DNA of 6,266 nucleotides. Origin: Methanobacteriota archaeon (GTDB taxonomy: Archaea > Methanobacteriota > Methanobacteria > Methanobacteriales > Methanobacteriaceae). The translations under genes were made by a program, and so were the position numbers. This document shows positions 1-5,817 of this stretch, piece by piece; within the stretch, counting starts at the first letter, position 1, and every line of letters begins with the position of its first letter. Under the pieces are notes generated by a model. That model was not told where the DNA came from. It saw only the letters and a list, made by a program, of their open reading frames with translations, and searched no databases. The stretch is from NCBI GenBank assembly GCA_023434825.1, contig JAEYSH010000101.1, forward strand, positions 1 through 6,266, in the 5' to 3' direction.

Positions 1-1
1 C

Positions 2-517
2 AATAGACTACCAAGTTATGTTTCAATGATTTCATCAAATTATGTGCCGGTTCCAATACCTGCTGAACTAGAAAAATATTTACAAGCAACCAAAAACTGT
101 CAGGTAAATGATCCAAGAATCATAGCACTGGCAAAATCAATAACAAAAGACGCAACAACTACATATGATAAAGCAGAGGCAATCTTTAACTGGGTTAGAG
201 ACAACTTAAGCTATTCATTCTACTACAACACGAAATATGGGGCTGTAAATACACTTCTTAAAAAAGAAGGAAATTGTGTAGACCACTCGCATCTTTTAAT
301 TGCATTAGCTCGAGCAGCGGGAATTCCAGCAAAATATGAACATGGCACATGCACTTTTACAAGTGGTACATATGGACACGTATGGGCACAATTATGGGTA
401 GATGGAAAATGGTATAATGCAGATGCAATAAGTTACAGGAATACTTTTGGTGTTATAAACAATTGGAATACAAATACAGTTGTAAAAAAAGGAACATACA
501 TAGAATTACCATTTTAA
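2..517 (+). CDS. Transglutaminase-like cysteine peptidase domain protein, C-terminal part (5' end outside window)
   Basis: The reading frame is open to the left edge, so the ATG at 26 is probably internal and the N-terminus is missing. Seen: residues before that Met include RLPSYV, which resembles the end of a pseudomurein-binding repeat (pattern LPxYV). A transglutaminase-core fold follows, with the triad Cys84 (in GNCVDHSH), His118 (GHVW) and Asp133 (YNADA), counted from the Met at 26. The stop is TAA at 515-517. Known: in Methanobacteriales and their phages, proteins with pseudomurein-binding repeats plus this domain (PeiW/PeiP type, peptidase family C71) cut the peptide cross-links of pseudomurein; others are adhesin-like surface proteins. 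Inference: an exported wall-associated peptidase for wall remodelling or lysis. The missing part would hold any signal peptide, further repeats or Ig-like domains. The domain call is firm; the substrate is not shown by the sequence. The downstream poly-T run suggests transcription ends here. Confidence 0.85.
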   Translation, partial: NRLPSYVSMISSNYVPVPIPAELEKYLQATKNCQVNDPRIIALAKSITKDATTTYDKAEAIFNWVRDNLSYSFYYNTKYGAVNTLLKKEGNCVDHSHLLIALARAAGIPAKYEHGTCTFTSGTYGHVWAQLWVDGKWYNADAISYRNTFGVINNWNTNTVVKKGTYIELPF

Positions 518-543
518 TTTTTTCCTTTTTTTATTTTATTTTC
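518..543 (+). terminator. Poly-T transcription terminator after the transglutaminase-domain gene
   Basis: Directly after the TAA stop come several runs of T (six, eight and shorter ones) broken only by CC and single A residues, with no strong hairpin. Archaeal RNA polymerase ends transcription at such T-rich stretches, so this is a likely terminator. Confidence 0.6.
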
Positions 544-770
544 AAAATTAAATTCTTCCAATTCCATTTTAAATAAAAATGTTAAGTTATCTTTATTTTA
601 AAACAGGCTTTTTAAATCTTTAAAAATATAATTAAGCTATTATGAATCAATATACGTGTTAAGTCGATTAAAATATTTAAATTAATTATTGCATCTGTCC
701 ATGGTATCATGCTTACTTTTTAGGAAGAAGGCAGGTGTAGACATAATTAAACATTCACGAGGTTAAACTA
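544..770. other. AT-rich intergenic region without a clear gene
   Basis: About 225 bases of AT-rich DNA between the first gene and the doubtful small frame at 771. TATA-like stretches occur near 621-630 and 673-684, either of which could serve the small frame. A 21-codon frame from the ATG at 701 ends at 766 and has no ribosome binding site. I see no tRNA-like fold, no C/D box pair and no long inverted repeat. If the small frame at 771 is not a gene, the non-coding stretch runs from 518 to 1155. Confidence 0.5.
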
Positions 771-953
771 TTGAATAATAGTACTAATTCCAAAAAACTC
801 TTAGATATGGATTATAAATGTAAACCTGAAGAATTAGAATCTTTATTACAAAAAATAGAAAAATCAATTCAAAGAAAAAATATATTTCATTTTATAAGAA
901 TTGATATTAAACAAGAAAAAAATCATTTTCCAAAAACCTTTTTAATTAGGTAA
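771..953 (+). CDS. Small hypothetical protein, 60 residues (doubtful)
   Basis: I do not recognise this protein. The frame starts with TTG at 771, and GAGGT at 759-763 lies seven bases upstream, a reasonable Shine-Dalgarno element. An in-frame ATG at 807 (residue 13) is an alternative start without such a site. The product is lysine-rich and basic. A likely amphipathic helix covers roughly residues 19-36 (PEELESLLQKIEKSIQRK), followed by a short hydrophobic/basic stretch (FHFIRIDI). There is no signal peptide, membrane segment or metal site; the single Cys is at residue 17. The frame is A-rich and stands alone in a gap of more than 600 bases, so it could be a small gene, a remnant of a longer one, or chance. 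The ribosome binding site is the main argument in its favour. Confidence 0.35.
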   Translation: MNNSTNSKKLLDMDYKCKPEELESLLQKIEKSIQRKNIFHFIRIDIKQEKNHFPKTFLIR

Positions 954-1033
954 CTATATCTAATAACACTTAATTTATGAACGATATTTTTATTGATATT
1001 GCGTTGAAAATTAAGAAAAAACAGAGATTTTTG

Positions 1034-1076
1034 TATAACAATAGCTATAATTTTAATGTAGTATATTATAACAATA
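1034..1076. repeat. Direct repeat TATAACAATA (two copies) upstream of thiC
   Basis: The ten bases TATAACAATA occur at 1034-1043 and again at 1067-1076, 33 bp start to start, which is about three helical turns. The second copy overlaps the best TATA-like sequence of the thiC promoter. This layout would suit a DNA-binding regulator, but the unit is AT-only apart from one C, so chance is possible. Confidence 0.4.
1061..1070 (+). promoter_or_regulatory. Candidate TATA box of thiC
   Basis: The sequence gtatattata resembles an archaeal TATA box and would place the transcript start near 1090, some 65 bases before the chosen ATG. This would put the GTG at 1087 at or before the transcript start, which supports the downstream start codon. 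A second TATA-like sequence lies at 1033-1038, so the assignment is tentative. Confidence 0.35.
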
Positions 1077-1146
1077 TTTAGAGATTGTGAAAATTAAATT
1101 TTTTACAGCAAAAATTGAAAATTTTGACAACGATGAAAAAAAGCAT

Positions 1147-1152
1147 GGTGAT
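1147..1152 (+). promoter_or_regulatory. Ribosome binding site that decides the thiC start
   Basis: GGTGAT, complementary to the 3' end of archaeal 16S rRNA, ends three bases before the ATG at 1156. The same element with four bases of spacing precedes lysS, so the short spacing is consistent within this genome. No comparable site precedes the in-frame GTG at 1087. Confidence 0.75.
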
Positions 1153-1155
1153 TCT

Positions 1156-2454
1156 ATGACACAAATGGATGAAGCAAAAAAAGGCGTAATAACAGAGGAA
1201 ATGAAGGCAGTAGCAGCTGCTGAAGGCGTATCAGAGGAGTTTATCAGAAAATCCGTCGCCCAGGGATCCATAGCCATTCCAAGTAACGTTAACCGAGATG
1301 TTAAAGCTGTGGGAATTGGAGCAGGACTAAGAACAAAAGTCAATGCTACCATCGGGACATCCACAGATATCTGTGACTTTGATGAAGAAGAAGAAAAGGC
1401 CAAAGTGGCCATGAAATATAATGCAGACACATTAATGGAACTTTCTGTTGGTGGAGACCTTGATGAAATAAGGAGAAGAATTTTAAAACTTTCTGACATT
1501 CCTGTTGGGAGTGTACCTGTTTATCAGGCTGCAATTGAAACAATAAGGGAAAAAGGTGCAGCTATTTATATGGAAGAAGACAGTATGTTTAAAGCCATTG
1601 AAAAACAGGCTAAAGACGGTGTCGATTTCATGGCTATTCACTGTAGTGTGAACAGAGAAACCCTCAAGAGGTTAAAAAGACAGGGACGTGAAGGCGGACT
1701 TGTAAGTAGAGGTGGAGCTCTTGTATCTGCATGGATGGTTGAAAACGATGTTGAAAACCCACTTTACAAGAATTTTGATTACATATTAGAAATCGCTAAA
1801 GAACACGATTTCGTTATGTCTATGGCTAACGCAATGAGAGCTGGAGCAATAGCAGACTCCACAGACAGAGCTGCAGTTCAAGAACTTATCGTACTTGGAG
1901 AATTAATCGACAGAGCACGAGAAGCAGGTGTACAGACCATTGTAGAAGGTCCAGGACATATACCAATTAACGAAATTCCAGCAAATGTTGTACTACAGAA
2001 AAAATTATGTAGAGGAGCACCTTTCTACATGTTAGGACCAATTGTAACTGATATTGGTGCAGGATACGACCACATTGTATCTTCAATTGGTGCAGCAACA
2101 TCAGCAGGAGCAGGAGCGGACTTTATCTGCTACGTAACACCAGCAGAACACCTTGCACTACCTAATGTAGAAGATGTAAAACAGGGCGTAATTGCAACAA
2201 GAATTGGAGCATACGTTGGAGACATGCAAAAAGGTATACACAACGGTGAAAAAGACCTCGTAATGGCTAATGCTCGTAAAAAACTCAACTGGGAAGCGCA
2301 GTTTAACTCTGCAATGTGTCCAGAAGAAGCAAGAAGAAAAAGGGATGCAAGACCGCCAGAAGAAGAAGACACATGTACCATGTGTGGAAGCTACTGTGCA
2401 GTTAAGATTGTAAATGAATGGTTAGACCAGGCAGACGTTGATGTGTTTGATTAA
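1156..2454 (+). CDS. thiC: ThiC-family radical SAM enzyme (phosphomethylpyrimidine synthase or paralog)
   Basis: Classical ThiC converts aminoimidazole ribotide (AIR), with SAM and a 4Fe-4S cluster, to hydroxymethylpyrimidine phosphate for thiamin. The 432-residue product matches the short anaerobe/archaeal form, starting MTQMDEAKKG as these proteins do. Visible: Tyr123 in VPVYQA, His162 in DFMAIHC, SRGG at 184-187, the metal ligands His268 (EGPGHIP) and His306 (GYDHI), and the C-terminal cluster cysteines 407, 410 and 414 (CTMCGSYC, CX2CX3C). The start at 1156 is chosen for its GGTGAT site; the open frame back to the GTG at 1087 adds 23 lysine-rich residues unlike the family. Odd: the usual SLGDGLRPG segment reads SMANAMRAG (Asp to Asn at 225, Arg228 kept), and the usual AHAAD reads AYVGD (His to Tyr at 353). 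Methanogens often carry two ThiC homologs, and this may be the divergent one. Family membership is near certain; the exact product is less so. Confidence 0.93.
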   Translation: MTQMDEAKKGVITEEMKAVAAAEGVSEEFIRKSVAQGSIAIPSNVNRDVKAVGIGAGLRTKVNATIGTSTDICDFDEEEEKAKVAMKYNADTLMELSVGGDLDEIRRRILKLSDIPVGSVPVYQAAIETIREKGAAIYMEEDSMFKAIEKQAKDGVDFMAIHCSVNRETLKRLKRQGREGGLVSRGGALVSAWMVENDVENPLYKNFDYILEIAKEHDFVMSMANAMRAGAIADSTDRAAVQELIVLGELIDRAREAGVQTIVEGPGHIPINEIPANVVLQKKLCRGAPFYMLGPIVTDIGAGYDHIVSSIGAATSAGAGADFICYVTPAEHLALPNVEDVKQGVIATRIGAYVGDMQKGIHNGEKDLVMANARKKLNWEAQFNSAMCPEEARRKRDARPPEEEDTCTMCGSYCAVKIVNEWLDQADVDVFD

Positions 2455-2463
2455 ACTCTAATC

Positions 2464-2480
2464 ATTATTTTTTATATTTT
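2464..2480 (+). terminator. T-rich terminator after thiC
   Basis: About ten bases after the thiC stop is a T-rich tract containing a run of six T and then TATATTTT, with no obvious stem. It fits an archaeal poly-U terminator and separates thiC from lysS. Confidence 0.45.
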
Positions 2481-2492
2481 AAAGAAAAATAA

Positions 2493-2520
2493 TTTATAAA
2501 TACTGTAATTTTTATAAATA
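2493..2520. repeat. Direct repeat TTTATAAATA upstream of lysS
   Basis: The ten bases TTTATAAATA occur at 2493-2502 and 2511-2520, 18 bp apart. Both look like TATA boxes; the first is preceded by a purine-rich AAAGAAAAA at 2481-2489, like a BRE element. They could be tandem upstream promoters giving a leader of about 100 bases, or a repeated binding site. Confidence 0.4.
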
Positions 2521-2540
2521 ATTCTATATTTTTTAAATTT

Positions 2541-2586
2541 ACCCTTAATTTTCATATTTTGAAATTTTTTAACAATACTTAAGGGT
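2541..2586. repeat. Inverted repeat ACCCTTAA / TTAAGGGT upstream of lysS
   Basis: A perfect 8-bp inverted repeat: left arm 2541-2548, right arm 2579-2586, with 30 bases between. A smaller one (TTTCA 2550-2554, TGAAA 2560-2564) sits inside it. The right arm ends about ten bases upstream of the lysS TATA box. The three consecutive G/C pairs stand out in this AT-rich region. It could be a two-site operator or, if transcribed from farther upstream, a leader RNA stem. Confidence 0.5.
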
Positions 2587-2595
2587 TCTATTATT

Positions 2596-2603
2596 TTTAT
2601 ATA
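2596..2603 (+). promoter_or_regulatory. TATA box of lysS
   Basis: TTTATATA matches the archaeal TATA consensus exactly. A start of transcription about 26 bases below its centre would fall near 2626, at the ribosome binding site, giving a leader of only about ten bases. Confidence 0.6.
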
Positions 2604-2625
2604 TGATTATGATTATTTAGATAAA

Positions 2626-2631
2626 GGTGAT
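2626..2631 (+). promoter_or_regulatory. Ribosome binding site fixing the TTG start of lysS
   Basis: GGTGAT ends four bases before the TTG at 2636. No ATG competes with it: the protein begins MKHWVENVAD, and the active-site motif follows at residue 33, as expected for this family. Confidence 0.75.
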
Positions 2632-2635
2632 TTGA

Positions 2636-4213
2636 TTGAAACATTGGGTTGAAAATGTTGCAGACAGTTTAAAAGAAAGAGACGTGGAAAAGCACGTAAT
2701 TGCAAGCGGAACCTCCATATCCGGTTCCATACATATAGGAAATTCATGTGACGTATTTATTGCTAACGCAGTTACAAAGGCTCTAAAGAATACTGGTGCT
2801 CCTGCAGAAGTAATATGGATTGCAGATGACTATGATCCACTCCGTAAGGTTCCTTTCCCACTTCCTGAAAGTTATGAGAAATATTTAGGTATTCCTTATG
2901 CCCATATTCCATGCCCAGAAGACTGCTGCGCAAATTTTGTTGAACACTTTGAAAAGCCATTCCTTGACACATTAGATGACTTTGGAATCTCCCTTAAAAT
3001 CTATTCCGGAGAGAAAATGTACAAGGAAGGAATTTATGATGATTATGTAAGAATTTCTCTTGAAAAAGCACCGGAAATTCGAGAAATATTTAATCAATAC
3101 CGTGAAAATCCATTAGCTGAAGATTGGCTACCGTATAACCCAATCTGTCAAGAATGTGGAAGGATAAACACAACTTTTGCATATAACCATGAGGGAGATA
3201 TGGTTGATTACAGGTGCGAATGCGGCCATGAAGGAACAATGGACATTAAATCAGGCAAAGGAAAACTTACATGGCGTGTTGAATGGGCTGCAAGATGGAA
3301 AATATTCGGCATTACCTGCGAACCATTTGGAAAAGACCACGCAGCAAGCGGTGGTTCTTACGACGTAAGTAGCATAATATCAAAGGATATATTTGACTAT
3401 ACTGCTCCTTATCCTGTTCCTTACGAATGGATTACTTTAAAAGGAGATGCAATGTCAAAATCACAGGGCGTATTCTTCACTCCAGGACAATGGCTTGAAA
3501 TTGGAGCTCCTGAAACATTAAACTACTTTATATTCCGTAGTAAACCATTAAAACATAAAGATTTCAATCCACAAATGCCATTTTTAGACTTCATTGATCA
3601 ATACGACAGGATTGAAAGAATATACTACGGCGCAGAAGAACCAGCATCCCAAAAGGAAGAAGAAAAATCTAAAAAGATTTATGAGATTTCTCAGGTGGAA
3701 TTAAAGGATAAAATGCCTTTCCAGCCATCATACAGGTTCATGACTATAGCTTATCAGATTGCAGATGGTGACATTGAACGTGTCTTTGAAATACTAAAGA
3801 AAAATTCACAACTTCCAGAAGATATGGAAAACACAGCATTTGAAGATTTGAGCGAAGAAAATCTTACCGGACTTGAAATGAGGATGAATCACGTTAAAAA
3901 CTGGCTTGATAAATACGCACCTCAGTTTGTAAAGTTCCAGGTTATGCAAAAAATCCCTAATATGCCTATAGATGAAGATCAGGCACAATTCTTACTTAAA
4001 CTTGCAGATCTTCTTGAAGAAAAGGACTTTACTGCAGAAGAGCTTCACGATGAGATGTATAATCTCCTTAGAGAATTTGATTTGAAACCTCAAAAAGCGT
4101 TCCAGGCCATTTACAAAACTATAATTGGTAAAAAACAAGGCCCAAGGGCTGCTTCATTTGTTTTATCTTTAGATAAAGATTTTGTTATCAAAAGGTTTAG
4201 AGGAGAAGCTTAA
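2636..4213 (+). CDS. lysS: Class I lysyl-tRNA synthetase
   Basis: It charges tRNA-Lys with lysine at the cost of ATP, in the cytoplasm. The 525-residue length is normal for the class I (archaeal and spirochaete) LysRS, which is unrelated to the class II enzyme of most bacteria and eukaryotes. Visible: a Rossmann-type catalytic core with the HIGH-type motif HIGN at residues 33-36, preceded by ASGTSISGSI; the KMSKS-type loop AMSKS at 272-276; and an inserted probable zinc site with Cys171, Cys174, Cys194 and Cys196. A helical anticodon-binding C-terminal half runs from about residue 310 to the end, with an acidic/lysine linker near 334-347. The start is TTG, with GGTGAT four bases upstream. It has its own TATA box, lies 181 bases after thiC, and is followed by a strong terminator-like hairpin, so it is probably transcribed alone. 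No damage is seen. Confidence 0.97.
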   Translation: MKHWVENVADSLKERDVEKHVIASGTSISGSIHIGNSCDVFIANAVTKALKNTGAPAEVIWIADDYDPLRKVPFPLPESYEKYLGIPYAHIPCPEDCCANFVEHFEKPFLDTLDDFGISLKIYSGEKMYKEGIYDDYVRISLEKAPEIREIFNQYRENPLAEDWLPYNPICQECGRINTTFAYNHEGDMVDYRCECGHEGTMDIKSGKGKLTWRVEWAARWKIFGITCEPFGKDHAASGGSYDVSSIISKDIFDYTAPYPVPYEWITLKGDAMSKSQGVFFTPGQWLEIGAPETLNYFIFRSKPLKHKDFNPQMPFLDFIDQYDRIERIYYGAEEPASQKEEEKSKKIYEISQVELKDKMPFQPSYRFMTIAYQIADGDIERVFEILKKNSQLPEDMENTAFEDLSEENLTGLEMRMNHVKNWLDKYAPQFVKFQVMQKIPNMPIDEDQAQFLLKLADLLEEKDFTAEELHDEMYNLLREFDLKPQKAFQAIYKTIIGKKQGPRAASFVLSLDKDFVIKRFRGEA

Positions 4214-4229
4214 TAACAAGTAAATATCC

Positions 4230-4275
4230 ATTAAAAAATTATTTTATTTTTTTAATTTATTTTTAATTTTATTTC
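4230..4275 (+). terminator. Hairpin plus T-rich terminator after lysS
   Basis: A perfect 9-bp A/T inverted repeat (ATTAAAAAA 4230-4238, TTTTTTAAT 4248-4256) with a nine-base loop starts 16 bases after the stop and is followed by more T runs to about 4275. The stem is weak, but the T tracts alone would suit archaeal termination. Confidence 0.6.
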
Positions 4276-4356
4276 AATCAGTTACTCATTCCTTATTATA
4301 GTAATACATAAATTACAAGTATTATTAAATAAAAAGTAATTATACCAAATTCATTT

Positions 4357-5688
4357 TTGCAAGTTAAAATATATTCTGAACCCATTATTAGATTAAATAT
4401 TTATTTAATAAATGGTGGTGAATTAATCAAGTCTTTAAAACGTAAATTAGGACTTTTAGAAGTAACAGTTTCGGGAATAGGCATAATTCTAGGTGCGGGC
4501 ATATATGCACTCCTTGGGGAAGCTGCACCATTATCCGGAAATGCTTTATGGCTTTCTTTTGTCATAGCGTCAACAGTTGCGGCATTTACCGCCTTAAGCT
4601 ATGCAGAACTGTCCTCCATGTTTCCAAGCTCTGCAGCAGAATATGAATATGTTAAAAATGCCATGGGTAAAAAAATTGGATTTATAATAGGCTGGATCAT
4701 CATATTCAGTGCAATTATCAGCTCTTCAACAGTTGCATTAGGTTTTGGAAACTATTTAGGCGTAATATTTAATATACCTCCACTTTATTCTGCCATCGCC
4801 TTAATATTAATATTATCTTTAATACTTTTTATTGGAATTAGGGAATCTGCATGGGTTGCTATTTTATTTACATCAATTGAAGCATTAGGTCTATTAATCA
4901 TCTTTTTTATTGGAATACCCTACTATGGAAACGTAAATTACTTAGAAATGCCTTTAGGCTTAAATGGAGTTTTTGCATCAGCAGCATTGATTTTTTTCGC
5001 TTACCTTGGTTTTGAAGAAATTGTTAAACTTTCAGATGAGACTGTTGACGCATCTAAAAATATTCCAAAGGCAGTTATACTTGCCATGATAATAAGTACT
5101 GTCCTTTATATTCTTGTTGCTTTTAGCTCAGTTAGCATTTTAGGCTGGCAATATCTTGCTAATTCACCAGCACCTTTTTCACAGATCGCATCAGTTGCAC
5201 TTGGACCTAATGGAGCGCTTTTACTTTCAATTATTGCACTTTTTGCAACCAGCAACACGGTCCTTTTATTGCTTTTAGCCGGTTCAAGGATAGTTTATGG
5301 AATGTCCGCCTCCAATTCACTCCCTTTAATCCTTAAAAAAGTACATCCAAGAACAAGAACCCCCTGGGTTTCAATTATTGTAGTAGGAATAATTGCAATA
5401 TTATTTTTATTCCTTGGAAATTTACAATTTCTTGCAAGCGCCACCAATTATGCCCTATTTTTAAGTTTTATTTTTATAAATGCTGCAGTGATTGTTTTAA
5501 GATATAAATCTCCAGATTTTAAAAGAGCGTTTAAGATACCCCTAAATATAAAACGTTTGCCATTAATTCCCGTTTTTGGGTTAACCACATGCATTCTACT
5601 TCTATTCCAACTTAGTTTTGATGCAATAGCTTTAGGAATAGTTATAACCGCCATCGGAATTGTATTAGCTTTTATATGGCAAAAATAA
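4357..5688 (+). CDS. APC-family amino-acid permease
   Basis: An integral membrane transporter of the APC superfamily, probably moving amino acids with a cation; the substrate cannot be read from sequence. Using the 443-residue frame from TTG 4357, about twelve membrane segments are visible, near 35-54, 62-84, 105-137, 144-161, 166-187, 202-219, 239-262, 278-310, 336-354, 357-382, 402-419 and 422-441. The unwound TM1 motif GAGIY is at 46-50, and the TM6 motif FFAYLGFE at 213-220 is followed by the conserved loop ETVDASKNIPKA. Start: the TTG adds 23 residues unlike the family and has no ribosome binding site, while GGTGGTGA points to the ATC at 4426, giving (M)KSLKRKLGLLEVTVSG, a normal beginning for these permeases. 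The true CDS is therefore probably 4426-5688, about 420 residues, with an odd start codon. The family call is firm; the start is open. A UGSC-family gene follows after 129 bases without a clear terminator. Confidence 0.93.
   Translation: MQVKIYSEPIIRLNIYLINGGELIKSLKRKLGLLEVTVSGIGIILGAGIYALLGEAAPLSGNALWLSFVIASTVAAFTALSYAELSSMFPSSAAEYEYVKNAMGKKIGFIIGWIIIFSAIISSSTVALGFGNYLGVIFNIPPLYSAIALILILSLILFIGIRESAWVAILFTSIEALGLLIIFFIGIPYYGNVNYLEMPLGLNGVFASAALIFFAYLGFEEIVKLSDETVDASKNIPKAVILAMIISTVLYILVAFSSVSILGWQYLANSPAPFSQIASVALGPNGALLLSIIALFATSNTVLLLLLAGSRIVYGMSASNSLPLILKKVHPRTRTPWVSIIVVGIIAILFLFLGNLQFLASATNYALFLSFIFINAAVIVLRYKSPDFKRAFKIPLNIKRLPLIPVFGLTTCILLLFQLSFDAIALGIVITAIGIVLAFIWQK
4364..4375 (+). promoter_or_regulatory. 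Candidate TATA box of the amino-acid permease
   Basis: TTAAAATATATT is the best TATA-like element before the permease. It predicts a transcript start near 4397, downstream of the only standard start codon (TTG 4357). That supports translation starting near 4426. Another AT-rich stretch at 4321-4330 would fit the TTG instead, so this is tentative. Confidence 0.35.
4392..4409. repeat. 18-bp dyad in front of the permease
   Basis: ATTAAATA (4392-4399) and TATTTAAT (4402-4409) form a perfect inverted repeat with two bases between. It sits at the predicted transcript start and five bases before the ribosome binding site. It could be an operator or a small leader hairpin covering that site, but it is pure A/T and may be chance. 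Confidence 0.4.
4414..4421 (+). promoter_or_regulatory. Strong ribosome binding site pointing to an ATC codon
   Basis: GGTGGTGA is the longest Shine-Dalgarno-like sequence in the window. Measured from its GGTGA part, a start nine bases on (as in thiC) falls at 4426, an in-frame ATC. There is no in-frame ATG, GTG or TTG within the normal distance. Confidence 0.65.
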
Positions 5689-5722
5689 TAATCATTTCAG
5701 GATAAACATTTCAATCTTAAAA

Positions 5723-5730
5723 TTATATTA
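5723..5730 (+). promoter_or_regulatory. Candidate TATA box of the UGSC-family gene
   Basis: TTATATTA, preceded by CTTAAAA, resembles an archaeal promoter and would start a transcript near 5752. The whole 129-base gap is AT-rich and several other stretches would do as well, so support is weak. Confidence 0.25.
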
Positions 5731-5805
5731 GATGAAAATTATAATGAAATAATAGTTCTGATTTTAAAATTACATAAAAGATTTTACTGATTATAATTCA
5801 TATCT

Positions 5806-5812
5806 AAGGAGA
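5806..5812 (+). promoter_or_regulatory. Ribosome binding site of the UGSC-family gene
   Basis: AAGGAGA lies five bases before the ATG at 5818 and fixes the start. It is an AGGAG-type site, unlike the GGTGA-type sites of the other genes here. Confidence 0.7.
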
Positions 5813-5817
5813 TCAAA

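Noticed and set aside
701..766. 21-codon frame from an ATG in the intergenic region
   Set aside because: No ribosome binding site, very short, and no recognisable features.
1087..1155. N-terminal extension of ThiC from a GTG start
   Set aside because: No ribosome binding site, residues unlike the family, and the candidate TATA box would start transcription at about this point; the ATG at 1156 has GGTGAT at the right distance.
954..1155. TPP riboswitch in front of thiC
   Set aside because: The conserved CUGAGA and related TPP-aptamer segments are absent, and the leader is AT-rich with no matching stems.
1053..1499. 148-codon frame on the minus strand over the 5' part of thiC
   Set aside because: It is serine-rich, low-complexity and lies opposite a clearly conserved gene; it is a by-product of thiC codon use.
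2130..2381. Minus-strand frame of 83 codons within thiC
   Set aside because: Antisense to the conserved C-terminal part of ThiC, with no start signals or recognisable protein.
2374..2397. CX2CX3C spacing in ThiC as a defect compared with CX2CX4C
   Set aside because: From memory, short ThiC proteins of anaerobes such as clostridia have the same CTMCGxxC spacing, so it is a normal variant of that branch.
3177..3368. 63-codon + strand frame inside lysS
   Set aside because: It lies in another frame over the zinc-binding and catalytic part of LysRS and has no ribosome binding site.
5732..5801. Imperfect inverted repeat (ATGAAAATTATAATG / GATTATAATTCAT) before the UGSC gene
   Set aside because: It needs a two-base gap and is almost all A/T around a self-complementary core; chance similarity is likely.
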